A stretch of 64,000 nt of DNA. Source: Rhodospirillaceae bacterium. Lineage in GTDB: Bacteria; Pseudomonadota; Alphaproteobacteria; Rhodospirillales; UBA2165. Below are positions 16,660 to 25,759 of this stretch, in pieces; positions within the stretch are counted from its first letter, which is position 1, and each line of letters starts with the position of its first letter. The translations under genes were made by a program, and so were the position numbers. Below the pieces are notes generated by a model. The model searched no databases and had not been told where the DNA came from. It saw only the letters and a list, made by a program, of their open reading frames with translations. The DNA is taken from contig CANIGJ010000016.1 in NCBI GenBank assembly GCA_947467145.1, positions 33,508 to 97,507 on the forward strand, read 5' to 3'.

Positions 16660-17361
16660 TTAGCGCGGGGAGACTGGTTCGCGGGTGACCAAGCTCGCCG
16701 GAACGACGGCGCGCCCATCGGGAATGCCAAGATGCGCCAGCATCTTGTCGGCCTGTTGGTTGAGGCGCGCGATCAGGCCGGACATGCCGCCCTGGGTGAG
16801 CGCGCCTGCGAATTCCGACTTGCGGACCGTCAATTCGCTGATGCCGCCGCCGAAAACCAGATCGACGATGCGCCAGTCGTCGTCGAATTTCTGCGTTACA
16901 TAAGTAACGGACATATCCGGGCGTTTGGGACGGACCAGGCGGGTTGCGACGCGCGTGGTCCCGTCGAGGCTCGGCTGCTCGCCGGTTACGACGAAATATT
17001 CGCCGGTATAATCCTCGAACCGCGTCAGGTACGTACCGATACTCATGCGCAAAAAGGCGTCCGTGAGGCGAGTGCGGTCGTCCGCATCGGCGGCGCGCCA
17101 GCGCGCTCCGGTGGCCGCCTCCATCATCGCGGGTAGATTGAAGCCTTTGCTGACCAAGCCGCTGAGCTGGTGATAGCGGCCCTCGGGGGAGGGGGCGGCC
17201 GCGTCGCCTTTGACGGCGGCGATAATGGCCGCGCTGAACCGATCGACGGCTTCGCTCGCGGTATCCGCGGAAGCTTCCACGCGCAAGGTCGTCATGATCA
17301 GCACGAGCGCTGCGGCGGCGCCGTAGAACAAGGAGCGAAGCACCAACCGGATTTTAAGCAT
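16660..17361 (-). CDS. MlaC/Ttg2D-like phospholipid-binding periplasmic protein (copy 1)
   Basis: 233 residues with an N-terminal signal (LFYGAAAALVLIMTTLRVEA). The body follows the MlaC pattern: LVSKGFNLPAMMEAATG, DAFLRMSIGTYLTRFEDYTGEYF, VTYVTQKFDDDWRIVDLVFGGGIS (given here in segments: VTYVTQKFDDDWRIV, DLVFGGGIS) and LIARLNQQADKM. MlaC shuttles phospholipid between the MlaA complex and the MlaFEDB transporter; none of these is encoded here. It is a paralogue of the gene immediately upstream, with the same domain order. Confidence 0.87.
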   Translation of the reverse strand: MLKIRLVLRSLFYGAAAALVLIMTTLRVEASADTASEAVDRFSAAIIAAVKGDAAAPSPEGRYHQLSGLVSKGFNLPAMMEAATGARWRAADADDRTRLTDAFLRMSIGTYLTRFEDYTGEYFVVTGEQPSLDGTTRVATRLVRPKRPDMSVTYVTQKFDDDWRIVDLVFGGGISELTVRKSEFAGALTQGGMSGLIARLNQQADKMLAHLGIPDGRAVVPASLVTREPVSPR

Positions 17362-17426
17362 GACTGAAACTATGCGGCGGGTGGCGCTCTTGAGTGTGTT
17401 CTTTGTGGGACAGCCTGGCGCGAAAA

Positions 17427-18107
17427 TCAGTTCGTGCTGGCGTAGGTCCGCGCGGCGGCGTCGCGTTGCAAGGGGGCGCGGAAGTCCGCGATGATCTTGT
17501 CGGCCTGATCGTTGAGCTTGGCGGTGAGGCCCCTGAGGCCGCGCCGATTGAGGGTTTCGGCGAATTCCGCCTTGCGGGTGGCGACTTCGCTGGCGCCGCC
17601 GCCGAAAATCACATCGACGATGCGGGCTTCGCCGTGCGTTTGGCGCACGATGTAGGTCACGGAAACGTTGATGCGGCCCGGGCGGATCAGTTTGGTCGTG
17701 ATGCGGGTATTGCCGTCGCGGCCCTGCTCTTCGCCCAGGATCTGGAAATATTCACCCGAATAGCTTTCGAAGCGCGATAGATACGTGCTGACGCTGAAGC
17801 GCAGGAAGGCATCGACCGCGACCGTGCGATCGAACTCGCTGGCATAGGCCCATTGCGTACCGGTCGCCTGTTCCAGCATCTCGGGAATATCGAAATTCTC
17901 AGCTAGATGATCGCTGAGGCGGCGATAGCGGCCGGGCTGGCCGGGTGCGACGAGCCGGTCGTCGGTGCGCAGGATGTCGATGAAGGAGAGATTGAATTGC
18001 TCGATCAGGGTCATCGCCGGTCCGGCGACCGCCGGACGTGCCGCCAAGCCGGCGCACAGCGCCAACGCGAAAACGACGATCCGGAGTGTGTGACTGAGCA
18101 ATGACAT
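17427..18107 (-). CDS. MlaC/Ttg2D-like phospholipid-binding periplasmic protein (copy 2)
   Basis: 226 residues, signal peptide IVVFALALCAGLAARPAVA. Blocks shared with copy 1 include DHLAENFDIPEMLEQATGTQ, DAFLRFSVSTYLSRFESYSG, EYFQILGEEQ, VFGGGASEVATRKAEFAETL and LTAKLNDQADKI, so the two arose by tandem duplication. The genes are 65 bases apart and transcribed in the same direction, copy 2 first. HpnM of hopanoid clusters is a close relative, but no hopanoid gene lies in the window. Confidence 0.87.
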   Translation of the reverse strand: MSLLSHTLRIVVFALALCAGLAARPAVAGPAMTLIEQFNLSFIDILRTDDRLVAPGQPGRYRRLSDHLAENFDIPEMLEQATGTQWAYASEFDRTVAVDAFLRFSVSTYLSRFESYSGEYFQILGEEQGRDGNTRITTKLIRPGRINVSVTYIVRQTHGEARIVDVIFGGGASEVATRKAEFAETLNRRGLRGLTAKLNDQADKIIADFRAPLQRDAAARTYASTN

Positions 18108-18239
18108 GCCCAGACATTAGCTATGATGCGGTGGCCGTTAGGGTGTCCTAATCATGTCAAACATGTGGCGAATACGGCAACGGGACGGCTGGGTCTTCCC
18201 CAACCGCCCCGCGCGATGAACCCGAGAAAGGAGCAGCGC

Positions 18240-19346
<1,107 letters not shown>

Positions 19347-19400
19347 GGAACCCTCCGTCAGAACGAATATGAGAAAACTGTATCATGCATTATTAAGACC

Positions 19401-19509
19401 GTCATCGCCGGGCTTGACCCGGCGATCCACGAAAGCGCGATAGCGCGAAAAGACTCTTATCGGCGCAGACGCGCCTCTCGTGGATGCCCGGATCAAGTCC
19501 GGGCATGAC
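19401..19509 (-). repeat. ~110-nt composite palindromic repeat, copy 1
   Basis: The element begins GTCATCGCCGGGCTTGACCC and ends with its imperfect inverse GTCCGGGCATGAC. Each end is itself a small palindrome (for example GCCGGGCTTGACCCGGC). The interior contains AAAGCGCGATAGCGCG, GACTCTTATCGGCGC and GACGCGCCTCTCGTGGAT. A second copy at 27374-27484 carries the same interior in the opposite orientation. It lies between livF and livK and resembles BIME/REP-type intergenic elements. Confidence 0.8.
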
Positions 19510-19512
19510 GAG

Positions 19513-20226
19513 TCAGGCGGCACCGCTACCGAGATAGGCGGCGCGCACCTCGTCATTGGCCAAAAGTTCGGCCCCGGTACCGGTCAGCACGATCGAGCCG
19601 GTCTGCAGCACATAGCCGCGCGTCGCGACCTTGAGCGCCTGATGCGCGTTCTGTTCGACCAGCAGGACGGTGAGGCCCTGGCTGCGATTGAGATCGGCGA
19701 TGACCTCGAAAATGCGTTTGGTGATCAGCGGCGCCAGGCCGAGCGACGGTTCGTCGAGCAGCAACAATTTCGGCCGCGCCATCAAAGCGCGCGCGATGGC
19801 CAGCATCTGCTGTTCGCCGCCGGACAAGGTGCCACCGCGTTGATCGCGCCGCGTGCCCAGAATGGGAAACAGTTCGAACATGCGTTCGGTGTCTTCGGCC
19901 ACGTGCGCGTCGCCGGCGATGGTGGCCCCGAGGTGCAGATTCTCCAGCACGCTGAGGCGGGCAAAGATGCGCCGCCCTTCGGGCGCGTGGGCAATGCCGC
20001 GATGCATGATGGCGCGCATGGGCTCATTGGTGATGTTGGCGCCGTCGAACATGATGCGTCCGGTCTGGGCGCGCGGCTTGCCGCAGATGGTCATCAGCAG
20101 TGTCGATTTGCCGGCACCATTGGCGCCGATCAGCGCCACGATCTCGCCCGCCTGTACGGTCACATCGACGCCTTTAAGCGCCGCGATGGGGCCGTAACCG
20201 GCATGTAGGCCTGTGATCTCCAGCAT
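19513..20226 (-). CDS. livF: branched-chain amino acid ABC transporter ATPase LivF
   Basis: 237 residues. Walker A GANGAGKST near residue 35, signature LSGGEQQMLAIARALM near 133, and Walker B KLLLLDEPSLGLAP. C-terminal VLQTGSIVLTGTGAELL is typical of LivF. It is the last gene of livH-livM-livG-livF and its start abuts the livG stop at 20226. Together with LivG it energises uptake of branched-chain or related amino acids. Confidence 0.95.
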   Translation of the reverse strand: MLEITGLHAGYGPIAALKGVDVTVQAGEIVALIGANGAGKSTLLMTICGKPRAQTGRIMFDGANITNEPMRAIMHRGIAHAPEGRRIFARLSVLENLHLGATIAGDAHVAEDTERMFELFPILGTRRDQRGGTLSGGEQQMLAIARALMARPKLLLLDEPSLGLAPLITKRIFEVIADLNRSQGLTVLLVEQNAHQALKVATRGYVLQTGSIVLTGTGAELLANDEVRAAYLGSGAA

Positions 20227-21014
20227 TACGCGGCGTCTCCTTCCGGCTCGCCCAGATAAGCGCGGATGACGGCCGGGTCGGCGCGTATTTCGGCTGGCGT
20301 GCCGTCGGCGATGCGTTTGCCGTAATCCAGCACCACGATATGGTCGGAAATCCCCATCACCACATTCATGTCATGCTCGATCAGCAGCAGGGACACACCA
20401 TCGCGTTGACGGATATCGAGCAGCAGACGATTAAGCTCGGCCGATTCGCGCGCATTCAATCCGGCGGCCGGCTCGTCGAGGCACAGCAGGACGGGATCGG
20501 TGCACATGGCGCGGGCGATCTCCAATCGGCGCTGCGCGCCATAGGGCAGATTGCCCGCTTCGTCGTCGGCGCGGCCCAGCAGATCAATACGGTCGAGCCA
20601 AGCCTTCGCTTTCTCCACCGCGGCTTTTTCGGCTTGGCGATAACCGGGCAGGCCGAACAGTCCGGCCAGGGTGAAGCCGCTCGCCCGCATCAGCTTGTTG
20701 TGCTGCGCGACGATCAGGTTCTCCAGCACGGTCATGCGCGGAAACAGCCGAATGTTCTGGAAGGTGCGCGCGACCCGCGCGTTGGCTGCAATCGTGTGGC
20801 CGCTCATCTGCGCGAGATCGAGCGCGCCCAATCCAATGCGCCCGCGTGTCGGTTTATAAAAACCGGTGATGCAATTGAAGACGGTGGTTTTGCCGGCACC
20901 GTTCGGCCCGATGATCGCGGTGATATCGCCGGCGTTCGCCGTGAAGGACAGATCGTCCACGGCCGTGAGTCCGCCAAAGCGCATCGTCAGGTTCTCGACC
21001 TTGAGCAAGGTCAT
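20226..21014 (-). CDS. livG: branched-chain amino acid ABC transporter ATPase LivG
   Basis: 262 residues from ATG 21014, which overlaps the livM stop as ATGA; the longer frame upstream is antisense noise within livM. Walker A GPNGAGKTTVFNCITGFY, the LivG-specific long insertion (ARVARTFQNIRLFPRMTVLEN), signature LPYGAQRRLEIARAM and Walker B VLLCLDEPAAGLN. Heterodimerises with LivF at the cytoplasmic face of LivHM. Confidence 0.95.
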   Translation of the reverse strand: MTLLKVENLTMRFGGLTAVDDLSFTANAGDITAIIGPNGAGKTTVFNCITGFYKPTRGRIGLGALDLAQMSGHTIAANARVARTFQNIRLFPRMTVLENLIVAQHNKLMRASGFTLAGLFGLPGYRQAEKAAVEKAKAWLDRIDLLGRADDEAGNLPYGAQRRLEIARAMCTDPVLLCLDEPAAGLNARESAELNRLLLDIRQRDGVSLLLIEHDMNVVMGISDHIVVLDYGKRIADGTPAEIRADPAVIRAYLGEPEGDAA

Positions 21015-22288
21015 GCGCCGCCGCTCCCCAGCGTAATCGTCGGCGCGCGGCGCGACAGCAGGCCATAGGGGCGCCACACCATGATGGCGATCATGGCGGC
21101 GCCGAACAGCAACATGCGGAACTCGGCGAATTCGCGCCCGACCTCGGGCAGCACGACGAGTAGCAGTGCCGCGATGACGATGCCGGTCTGGCTGCCCATG
21201 CCGCCCAGCACGACGATGGCGAGGATGAAGGCGGATTCGAGGAAGTTGAAACTTTCCGGACTGATGAAGCCCTGACGCGTGGCGAAGAACGCGCCGGCGA
21301 ACCCGCCGAACATGGCGCCGATGGCAAAGGCGGTGAGCTTGGTGTTGGTCGGATTGATGCCGAGCGCCTTGCACGCGATTTCGTCTTCGCGCAGCGCTTC
21401 CCAGGCTCGCCCGATCGGCAGCTTGCGGATCCGCATGGTGAAGGCGTTGGTGATCAGCGCCAGCACTAGGATGATGAAATACAGAAAAATGAAACGGTGC
21501 TGGGTCGAATACTCGATGCCCAATAGTTCATGGAACGGCATCACGCCGTCTTCTACCTCGCGCGCGAAGGGAAAGCCGAAGAAGCTCGGGCGCGGGATGC
21601 CGCTGACACCATTGGGCCCGCCGGTGAAGCCCTGCAGATTGATGATGAGCAGGCGGATCATCTCGCCGAAACCAAGTGTGACGATGGCGAGGTAATCGCC
21701 GCGCAAGCGCAACACCGGAAAGCCCAGCAGCATGCCGAGCATGGCGGCGAGGGCGCCGGCCAAGGGCAGCGCTTCCCAGAAATTGAGGCCCCAATATTGG
21801 GCGCCGAGCGCGAAGGAATAGGCGCCGACGGCATAGAACGCGACATAGCCGAGATCGAGCAGACCCGCGAGGCCGACGACGATATTCAATCCCCAGCCCA
21901 GCATGATGTAGATCAGTACGGTGATGGCGAGGTCGACGACATAACGATCGGCGAAAGGCAGGAAGGGCAAGGCAACGGCGAAACCGACGCCGCCGAGCGC
22001 CACCAGTTTCATCGTCGTTTGATGCTGTGCATTGCTCGTTTGCTGTGCGCGCTGCGGGCGCAAGCGCCACGTATTGGGCCAGACATTGAGCAGCAGGCGG
22101 CCGATGAACACCGCGATCACGCCATAGGCGACCCAGTCGAAGCGTGTTTGGAGTGTGAGGCCGCTGGGGCCTTCGATGGTGCGGAATCCAACCAAGGGCA
22201 CGGCGAGCATCAGGGCGACGAAGCCGGCGATCCCGGCATCCTTCAGTGCGGCGGCGTTAGCTCGGGGCACTCTAGACCTTCTCCACAT
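21011..22288 (-). CDS. livM: branched-chain amino acid ABC transporter permease LivM
   Basis: 425 residues, longer than most LivM because of an N-terminal region with extra helices before the BPD_transp_2 core. The core shows GLNIVVGLAGLLDLGYVAFYAVGAY, here cited as GLNIVVGLAGLLDLGY, then LRGDYLAIVTLGFGEMIRLL and LREDEIACKALGIN, the loop that contacts the ATPases. The ATG at 22288 overlaps livH by 17 bases. A GTG at 22270, just after the livH stop and preceded by GAGAAGG, is an equally plausible start. Confidence 0.93.
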   Translation of the reverse strand: MWRRSRVPRANAAALKDAGIAGFVALMLAVPLVGFRTIEGPSGLTLQTRFDWVAYGVIAVFIGRLLLNVWPNTWRLRPQRAQQTSNAQHQTTMKLVALGGVGFAVALPFLPFADRYVVDLAITVLIYIMLGWGLNIVVGLAGLLDLGYVAFYAVGAYSFALGAQYWGLNFWEALPLAGALAAMLGMLLGFPVLRLRGDYLAIVTLGFGEMIRLLIINLQGFTGGPNGVSGIPRPSFFGFPFAREVEDGVMPFHELLGIEYSTQHRFIFLYFIILVLALITNAFTMRIRKLPIGRAWEALREDEIACKALGINPTNTKLTAFAIGAMFGGFAGAFFATRQGFISPESFNFLESAFILAIVVLGGMGSQTGIVIAALLLVVLPEVGREFAEFRMLLFGAAMIAIMVWRPYGLLSRRAPTITLGSGGA

Positions 22289-23186
22289 CCGGGCGGCCGA
22301 GCAGGCCGGTGGGGCGGAAGATCAGCACTAAGATCAGAATTGAGAAGGTCGCGATGTCCTTATATTCGATCGAGAAATAAGCCGACCAATAGGCCTCGAC
22401 GAGACCGATCAGGAAGCCGCCCAACATCGCGCCCGGCAAGGAGCCGATGCCGCCGAGCACGGCCGCCGCGAACGCTTTGAGCCCCGCCTGGAAACCGATG
22501 AAGAAATCGACGACGCCGTAATAGAGCGTGACCATGACGCCGGCGACGGCGGCGAGGATCGCGCCGATCATGAAGGTCATCGAGATCGTGCGATCGACAT
22601 CGATGCCGAGCAGGGCGGCCATCGTCTGGTCCTGCTCGCAGGCGCGTTGCGCGCGCCCGAAGCGCGTGCGGGTGATGAGAAGCGAGAAGCCAATCATGAG
22701 CAGGACGGTGAGCACGATGATCAGGATCTGGATATAGGTGACGGCGACCTGGAAATGCCCGGTCTCGATCAGTGGGATGGCGCCGGTGACGACGGGCTGG
22801 ATCGATTTGACCCGCGCCCCCTGCAACAGCTGCACATAGTTTTGCAGGAAGATCGACATGCCGATGGCGCTGATCAGCGGCGCCAGACGGAACGAGCCGC
22901 GCAACGGCCGGTACGCGATGCGCTCGACCGCCCAGCCATAGGCGGCGGTGAACAGCATGGATGTCACGAGCACGATGAGCACGGCCGCCGGCACCCAGGT
23001 GACGCCCATCATGCCCAGAAGCGTGAACACGATGACCGCGACGAAGGCGCCGATCATGTAGATCTCGCCGTGCGCGAAATTGATCATGCCGACGATGCCG
23101 TAGACCATCGTGTAACCGATGGCGATCAGGCCGTAGACCGCGCCGAGCGTGATGCCGTTGATGGTCTGTTGGAGGAAATACTCCAC
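22272..23186 (-). CDS. livH: branched-chain amino acid ABC transporter permease LivH
   Basis: 304 residues, about eight membrane helices. N-terminal QQTINGITLGAVYGLIAIGY and MVYGIVGMINFAHGEIYMIG are textbook LivH blocks, and RACEQDQTMAALLGIDVDRT is the ATPase-contact loop. First permease gene of the liv operon, 21 bases downstream of the NTF2-like/PNPOx fusion gene, so the two are probably transcribed together. Confidence 0.95.
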   Translation of the reverse strand: MEYFLQQTINGITLGAVYGLIAIGYTMVYGIVGMINFAHGEIYMIGAFVAVIVFTLLGMMGVTWVPAAVLIVLVTSMLFTAAYGWAVERIAYRPLRGSFRLAPLISAIGMSIFLQNYVQLLQGARVKSIQPVVTGAIPLIETGHFQVAVTYIQILIIVLTVLLMIGFSLLITRTRFGRAQRACEQDQTMAALLGIDVDRTISMTFMIGAILAAVAGVMVTLYYGVVDFFIGFQAGLKAFAAAVLGGIGSLPGAMLGGFLIGLVEAYWSAYFSIEYKDIATFSILILVLIFRPTGLLGRPDVEKV

Positions 23187-23207
23187 GCTCGGCTTCTGCT
23201 CCTTGGT

Positions 23208-23996
23208 CTATTTAGCTCGCACCAGCCGGACCGGTTCGATCGGGCCGGTGGGGCTGAGCCCGGCCTGGCCCTGCACCATGTCGAGATCGATGATCAAGGC
23301 GACGCCGGTGCGGGCGTAATCGTGATCGCGTTCGACCTGCGTCATGGTCTGATAGACCTTCTCGCGTGTCGCCGCATCTGTGGCCACCTTGGCGCGGCCC
23401 TGGAACTGATAGGTCGCCTTCGAATCCTCGTTGCGATACATCAGCGCGACGTTGGGATTCTTCTGGATCGCTTTCAGGAACGAGCCGCCCGCGTTACGCA
23501 CCCACATGGCGAGCTGATCGTCGCTATAGGCCTGGGTCGAGCCGCGATAGCTCAACACCGGCTGGCCGTTCTCGTCGGTATAGGCGACGACCATCGGATG
23601 TTTGTCGTGCAGCGCTTGCGTGACGAAATTCTTGATCGTCGGCGTCAACTTCATCTCGCTGGGTGCCCGCGGCGCACCCGGGATGTTCTGCTGCTGCACG
23701 GCGGCAATTTTGTCGCCCTCGAACAGCATGGTGACGATGACGCCGCCAACGCCGCTGGCCGGTGTGCCTTTGATCTGGATGCCGTCGAACTTGTCGGCGG
23801 CGGGCGCACCCCAGGTGACGCCCTTATAGACCTTCGATGTGTTTTCGCCGGTCAGGCGTTCGAGCACGGCGGCCTTGCCCGGAATGTTGAAATTGAGTGC
23901 CCGGAACACCGCGTTGTCGGCGAGGAGGTCGGCCTTGGGCGCGCCGGCGGATACCGAATCCATGAAGCTGCGCGTGATTTCGAGTTTGTCGGCCAT
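23208..23996 (-). CDS. two-domain protein: NTF2/SnoaL-like domain plus pyridoxamine-phosphate-oxidase-like flavin-binding domain
   Basis: 262 residues from ATG 23996, chosen because AGGGAGAGAA precedes it. Residues ~1-110 (ITRSFMDSVSAGAPKADLL, DNAVFRALNFNIPGKAAVLE, VTMLFEGDKIAAVQQQNIPG) look like an NTF2/SnoaL-like cone fold. Residues ~125-262 (IKNFVTQALHDKHPMVVAYT, LSYRGSTQAYSDDQLAMWVR, NPNVALMYRNEDSKATYQFQ, GRAKVATDA) are a split-barrel PNPOx-like domain, which typically binds FMN or F420. Its substrate is unknown. Position directly ahead of livH suggests co-expression with the transporter. Confidence 0.75.
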   Translation of the reverse strand: MADKLEITRSFMDSVSAGAPKADLLADNAVFRALNFNIPGKAAVLERLTGENTSKVYKGVTWGAPAADKFDGIQIKGTPASGVGGVIVTMLFEGDKIAAVQQQNIPGAPRAPSEMKLTPTIKNFVTQALHDKHPMVVAYTDENGQPVLSYRGSTQAYSDDQLAMWVRNAGGSFLKAIQKNPNVALMYRNEDSKATYQFQGRAKVATDAATREKVYQTMTQVERDHDYARTGVALIIDLDMVQGQAGLSPTGPIEPVRLVRAK

Positions 23997-24017
23997 ATTT
24001 TCTCTCCCTGAATTTTG

Positions 24018-24038
24018 GCAAAGCGACCTCGCGTCGCG
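24018..24038 (+). repeat. short palindromic repeat, copy C
   Basis: GCAAAGCGACCTCGCGTCGC followed by G, a full match to the consensus core. It lies 22 bases upstream of the NTF2-like/PNPOx fusion gene start codon, in its 5' leader. The inner GCGAC-CTCGC-GTCGC can form a perfect 5-bp stem. Confidence 0.85.
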
Positions 24039-24194
24039 AGTGCATTCTTGGATTTTAGTCATAACCGCGCCGTGGAGTCCCTATCAAGCGCCACCTGAAA
24101 ACGTCATTCCGTGTGTCCTTTCCTGGCCCTACGGAACTGTGGATCGGGGGATGGGTTGAATCCCCATCATATTGACCCGCAAAGGAGCGACATC

Positions 24195-24272
24195 ATGAAA
24201 GGCCTGGTTCTCTGGATCATGGGCGTGCCGATCTCGGTAATCATCCTGCTCTATATCTTCGTCTTTAATTAA
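24195..24272 (+). CDS. 25-residue single-span membrane protein
   Basis: ATG at 24195 has a strong ribosome-binding site (AAAGGAG, 7 bases upstream). The peptide begins MKGLVLWIMGVPISVIILL and continues YIFVFN; almost all of it is one membrane helix. I recall similar 25-35 residue proteins (MKGLxLWxxGxPxxVIILLY) in other alphaproteobacteria, but no function is known. It has its own strong terminator 25 bases downstream, which shows it is an independent transcription unit rather than a chance frame. Confidence 0.75.
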   Translation: MKGLVLWIMGVPISVIILLYIFVFN

Positions 24273-24297
24273 AGACGGGCCTTACGGCCCACCGAAC

Positions 24298-24335
24298 GGC
24301 CCGACGGTGCAAAAACCGTCGGGCCTCTTTTTTTG
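24298..24335 (+). terminator. intrinsic terminator after the 25-residue protein gene
   Basis: Perfect 11-bp stem GGCCCGACGGT / ACCGTCGGGCC with loop GCAAAA, followed by CTCTTTTTTTG. This is the clearest rho-independent terminator on the plus strand in the window and separates the small gene from the iron cluster. Confidence 0.92.
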
Positions 24336-24364
24336 CTTGCCTTCCGTCCCTGATCTCGTCATAT

Positions 24365-24385
24365 TGCGAACAATTCTTATTTGCA
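24365..24385 (+). promoter_or_regulatory. Fur-box-like operator ahead of the imelysin cluster
   Basis: A 21-bp imperfect dyad with arms TGCGAACAAT and CTTATTTGCA around a central T; 7 of 10 arm positions pair (8 allowing G-T). The right half (TTCTTATTTGCA) matches the Fur-type box as found in proteobacteria. It ends 25 bases before the imelysin ATG at 24411, where it would overlap the promoter or transcription start. Iron-dependent repression is inferred from the motif and from the genes behind it. Confidence 0.65.
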
Positions 24386-24410
24386 CCGTAACGGACGCCT
24401 CGGGAAGCCA

Positions 24411-25703
24411 ATGCGTTTTCTTACCTCCGCCAACGCCGCCCGCCTTGTTTTCGCTGGGCTTTTTGCCCTAGCGCCGATTGGACAAGCCAGGGCGGCTGAC
24501 GCCGCGGGCGTGCTGACGACCTATTCCGACATCGCGCTGGCCAAGTATGAAGACGCGCTGACGACGGCGCAGACGCTGCAGGCGCGCGTCCAAGCCCTCA
24601 TCGACAAGCCGAGTGCCGCGGCGCTGACCGCGGCGCGCAATGCGTGGAAGGCCGCGCGCGTGCCCTATCAGCAGAGCGAGGTCTATCGCTTCGGCAACAA
24701 GATCGTCGACGATTGGGAAGGCCAGGTGAATTCCTGGCCACTCGACGAAGGCATGATCGATTACGTCGATGCCAAGACCTATGGCGAGTCGAACGAGGAC
24801 AATCCGCTCTATACCGCGAACGTCATCGCCCATCCGAAACTGAAAATCGCCGGCGAAGATTTCGACGCGACTGAGTTGAACGCCGTCACTTTGCGCAAAC
24901 TGCACGAGGCCGATGGGGTCGAAGCCAACGTGGCGACCGGCTATCACGCCATCGAATTTTTGCTGTGGGGCCAAGACATCAACGGCACCGGCAAGGGTGC
25001 GGGCAATCGCCCGTGGACCGATTACGCCAAGGGTGCTTCCTGCACGCACGGCAATTGCGATCGGCGCGGCGCGTATCTCACGGCCGTCACCGGCTTGCTC
25101 GTCGAAGATCTCGAAGAAATGGTCGGCAATTGGCAGGCCGACGGTGCGGCGCGCAAGGCCATGACCGCGGATGGGATGGATCGTGGGCTGGCCATGATCT
25201 TCATCGGCATGGGCAGCCTGTCCTATGGCGAGCTGGCCGGGCAGCGCATGAAGCTCGGCTTGATGTTGCACGATCCGGAAGAGGAGCATGACTGCTTCTC
25301 CGACAACACACACAACTCGCACTATTACGATGCGATGGGCATTCGCGACGCCTATCTCGGCAGCTACAAGCGCATCGACGGCAAAACCGTCGTGAAGGGC
25401 CCGGCACTCGCCGATCTGGTGAAGGCAAAAGCGCCGGCCGTCGATACCGAGCTGCGCAAGCTGCTGAGTGCGACGATGGACAAGATGACGGTCCTGAAAA
25501 AGACCGCCGATTCCGGCGAGATGGCCTACGACCAGATGATCGGCGAGGCCAATCCGAAAGGGAACGCCATCGTGCAGGCCGCGATCGATGCGCTGCTCGC
25601 GCAGACCAAAGGATTTGAAAAAGCCATCGAGACCTTGGGTCTCGGCGCGGTGCAGTTTGAAGGCTCCGAGAGCCTCGATGAGCCGCAAAAAGTTTTCAAG
25701 TGA
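24411..25703 (+). CDS. imelysin family protein (IrpA/ICMP-like, peptidase M75 fold)
   Basis: 430 residues from ATG 24411; the frame is open further upstream but would cross the Fur-like box. Signal peptide ending GQARA. The family motif GxHxxE is present as GYHAIEFLLWGQD near residue 190, with NRPWTDYAKG and ERGAYL-type context (CDRRGAYLTAVTGLLVEDL). Imelysin-like proteins are iron-regulated periplasmic or outer-membrane proteins implicated in iron uptake; proteolysis is not well supported. First gene of a conserved four-gene cluster. Confidence 0.92.
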   Translation: MRFLTSANAARLVFAGLFALAPIGQARAADAAGVLTTYSDIALAKYEDALTTAQTLQARVQALIDKPSAAALTAARNAWKAARVPYQQSEVYRFGNKIVDDWEGQVNSWPLDEGMIDYVDAKTYGESNEDNPLYTANVIAHPKLKIAGEDFDATELNAVTLRKLHEADGVEANVATGYHAIEFLLWGQDINGTGKGAGNRPWTDYAKGASCTHGNCDRRGAYLTAVTGLLVEDLEEMVGNWQADGAARKAMTADGMDRGLAMIFIGMGSLSYGELAGQRMKLGLMLHDPEEEHDCFSDNTHNSHYYDAMGIRDAYLGSYKRIDGKTVVKGPALADLVKAKAPAVDTELRKLLSATMDKMTVLKKTADSGEMAYDQMIGEANPKGNAIVQAAIDALLAQTKGFEKAIETLGLGAVQFEGSESLDEPQKVFK

Positions 25704-25759
25704 CAGCCATTTGAAGGTCGGCCGTCCATTGATGGCCGCCAGACAGTAAGAGGTTTCAA

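Noticed and set aside
18170..18235. Terminator downstream of livK
   Set aside because: CGGCTGGG and CCAACCG could pair, but the stem needs G-U pairs and has no T-run.
22647..24011. 454-codon plus-strand open frame over livH and the NTF2/PNPOx gene
   Set aside because: Spans two real genes on the other strand and its composition is His/Asp/Arg-rich without hydrophobic core.
24381..24410. Upstream in-frame ATG for the first imelysin gene
   Set aside because: It would begin inside the Fur-like dyad and add residues before a complete signal peptide.
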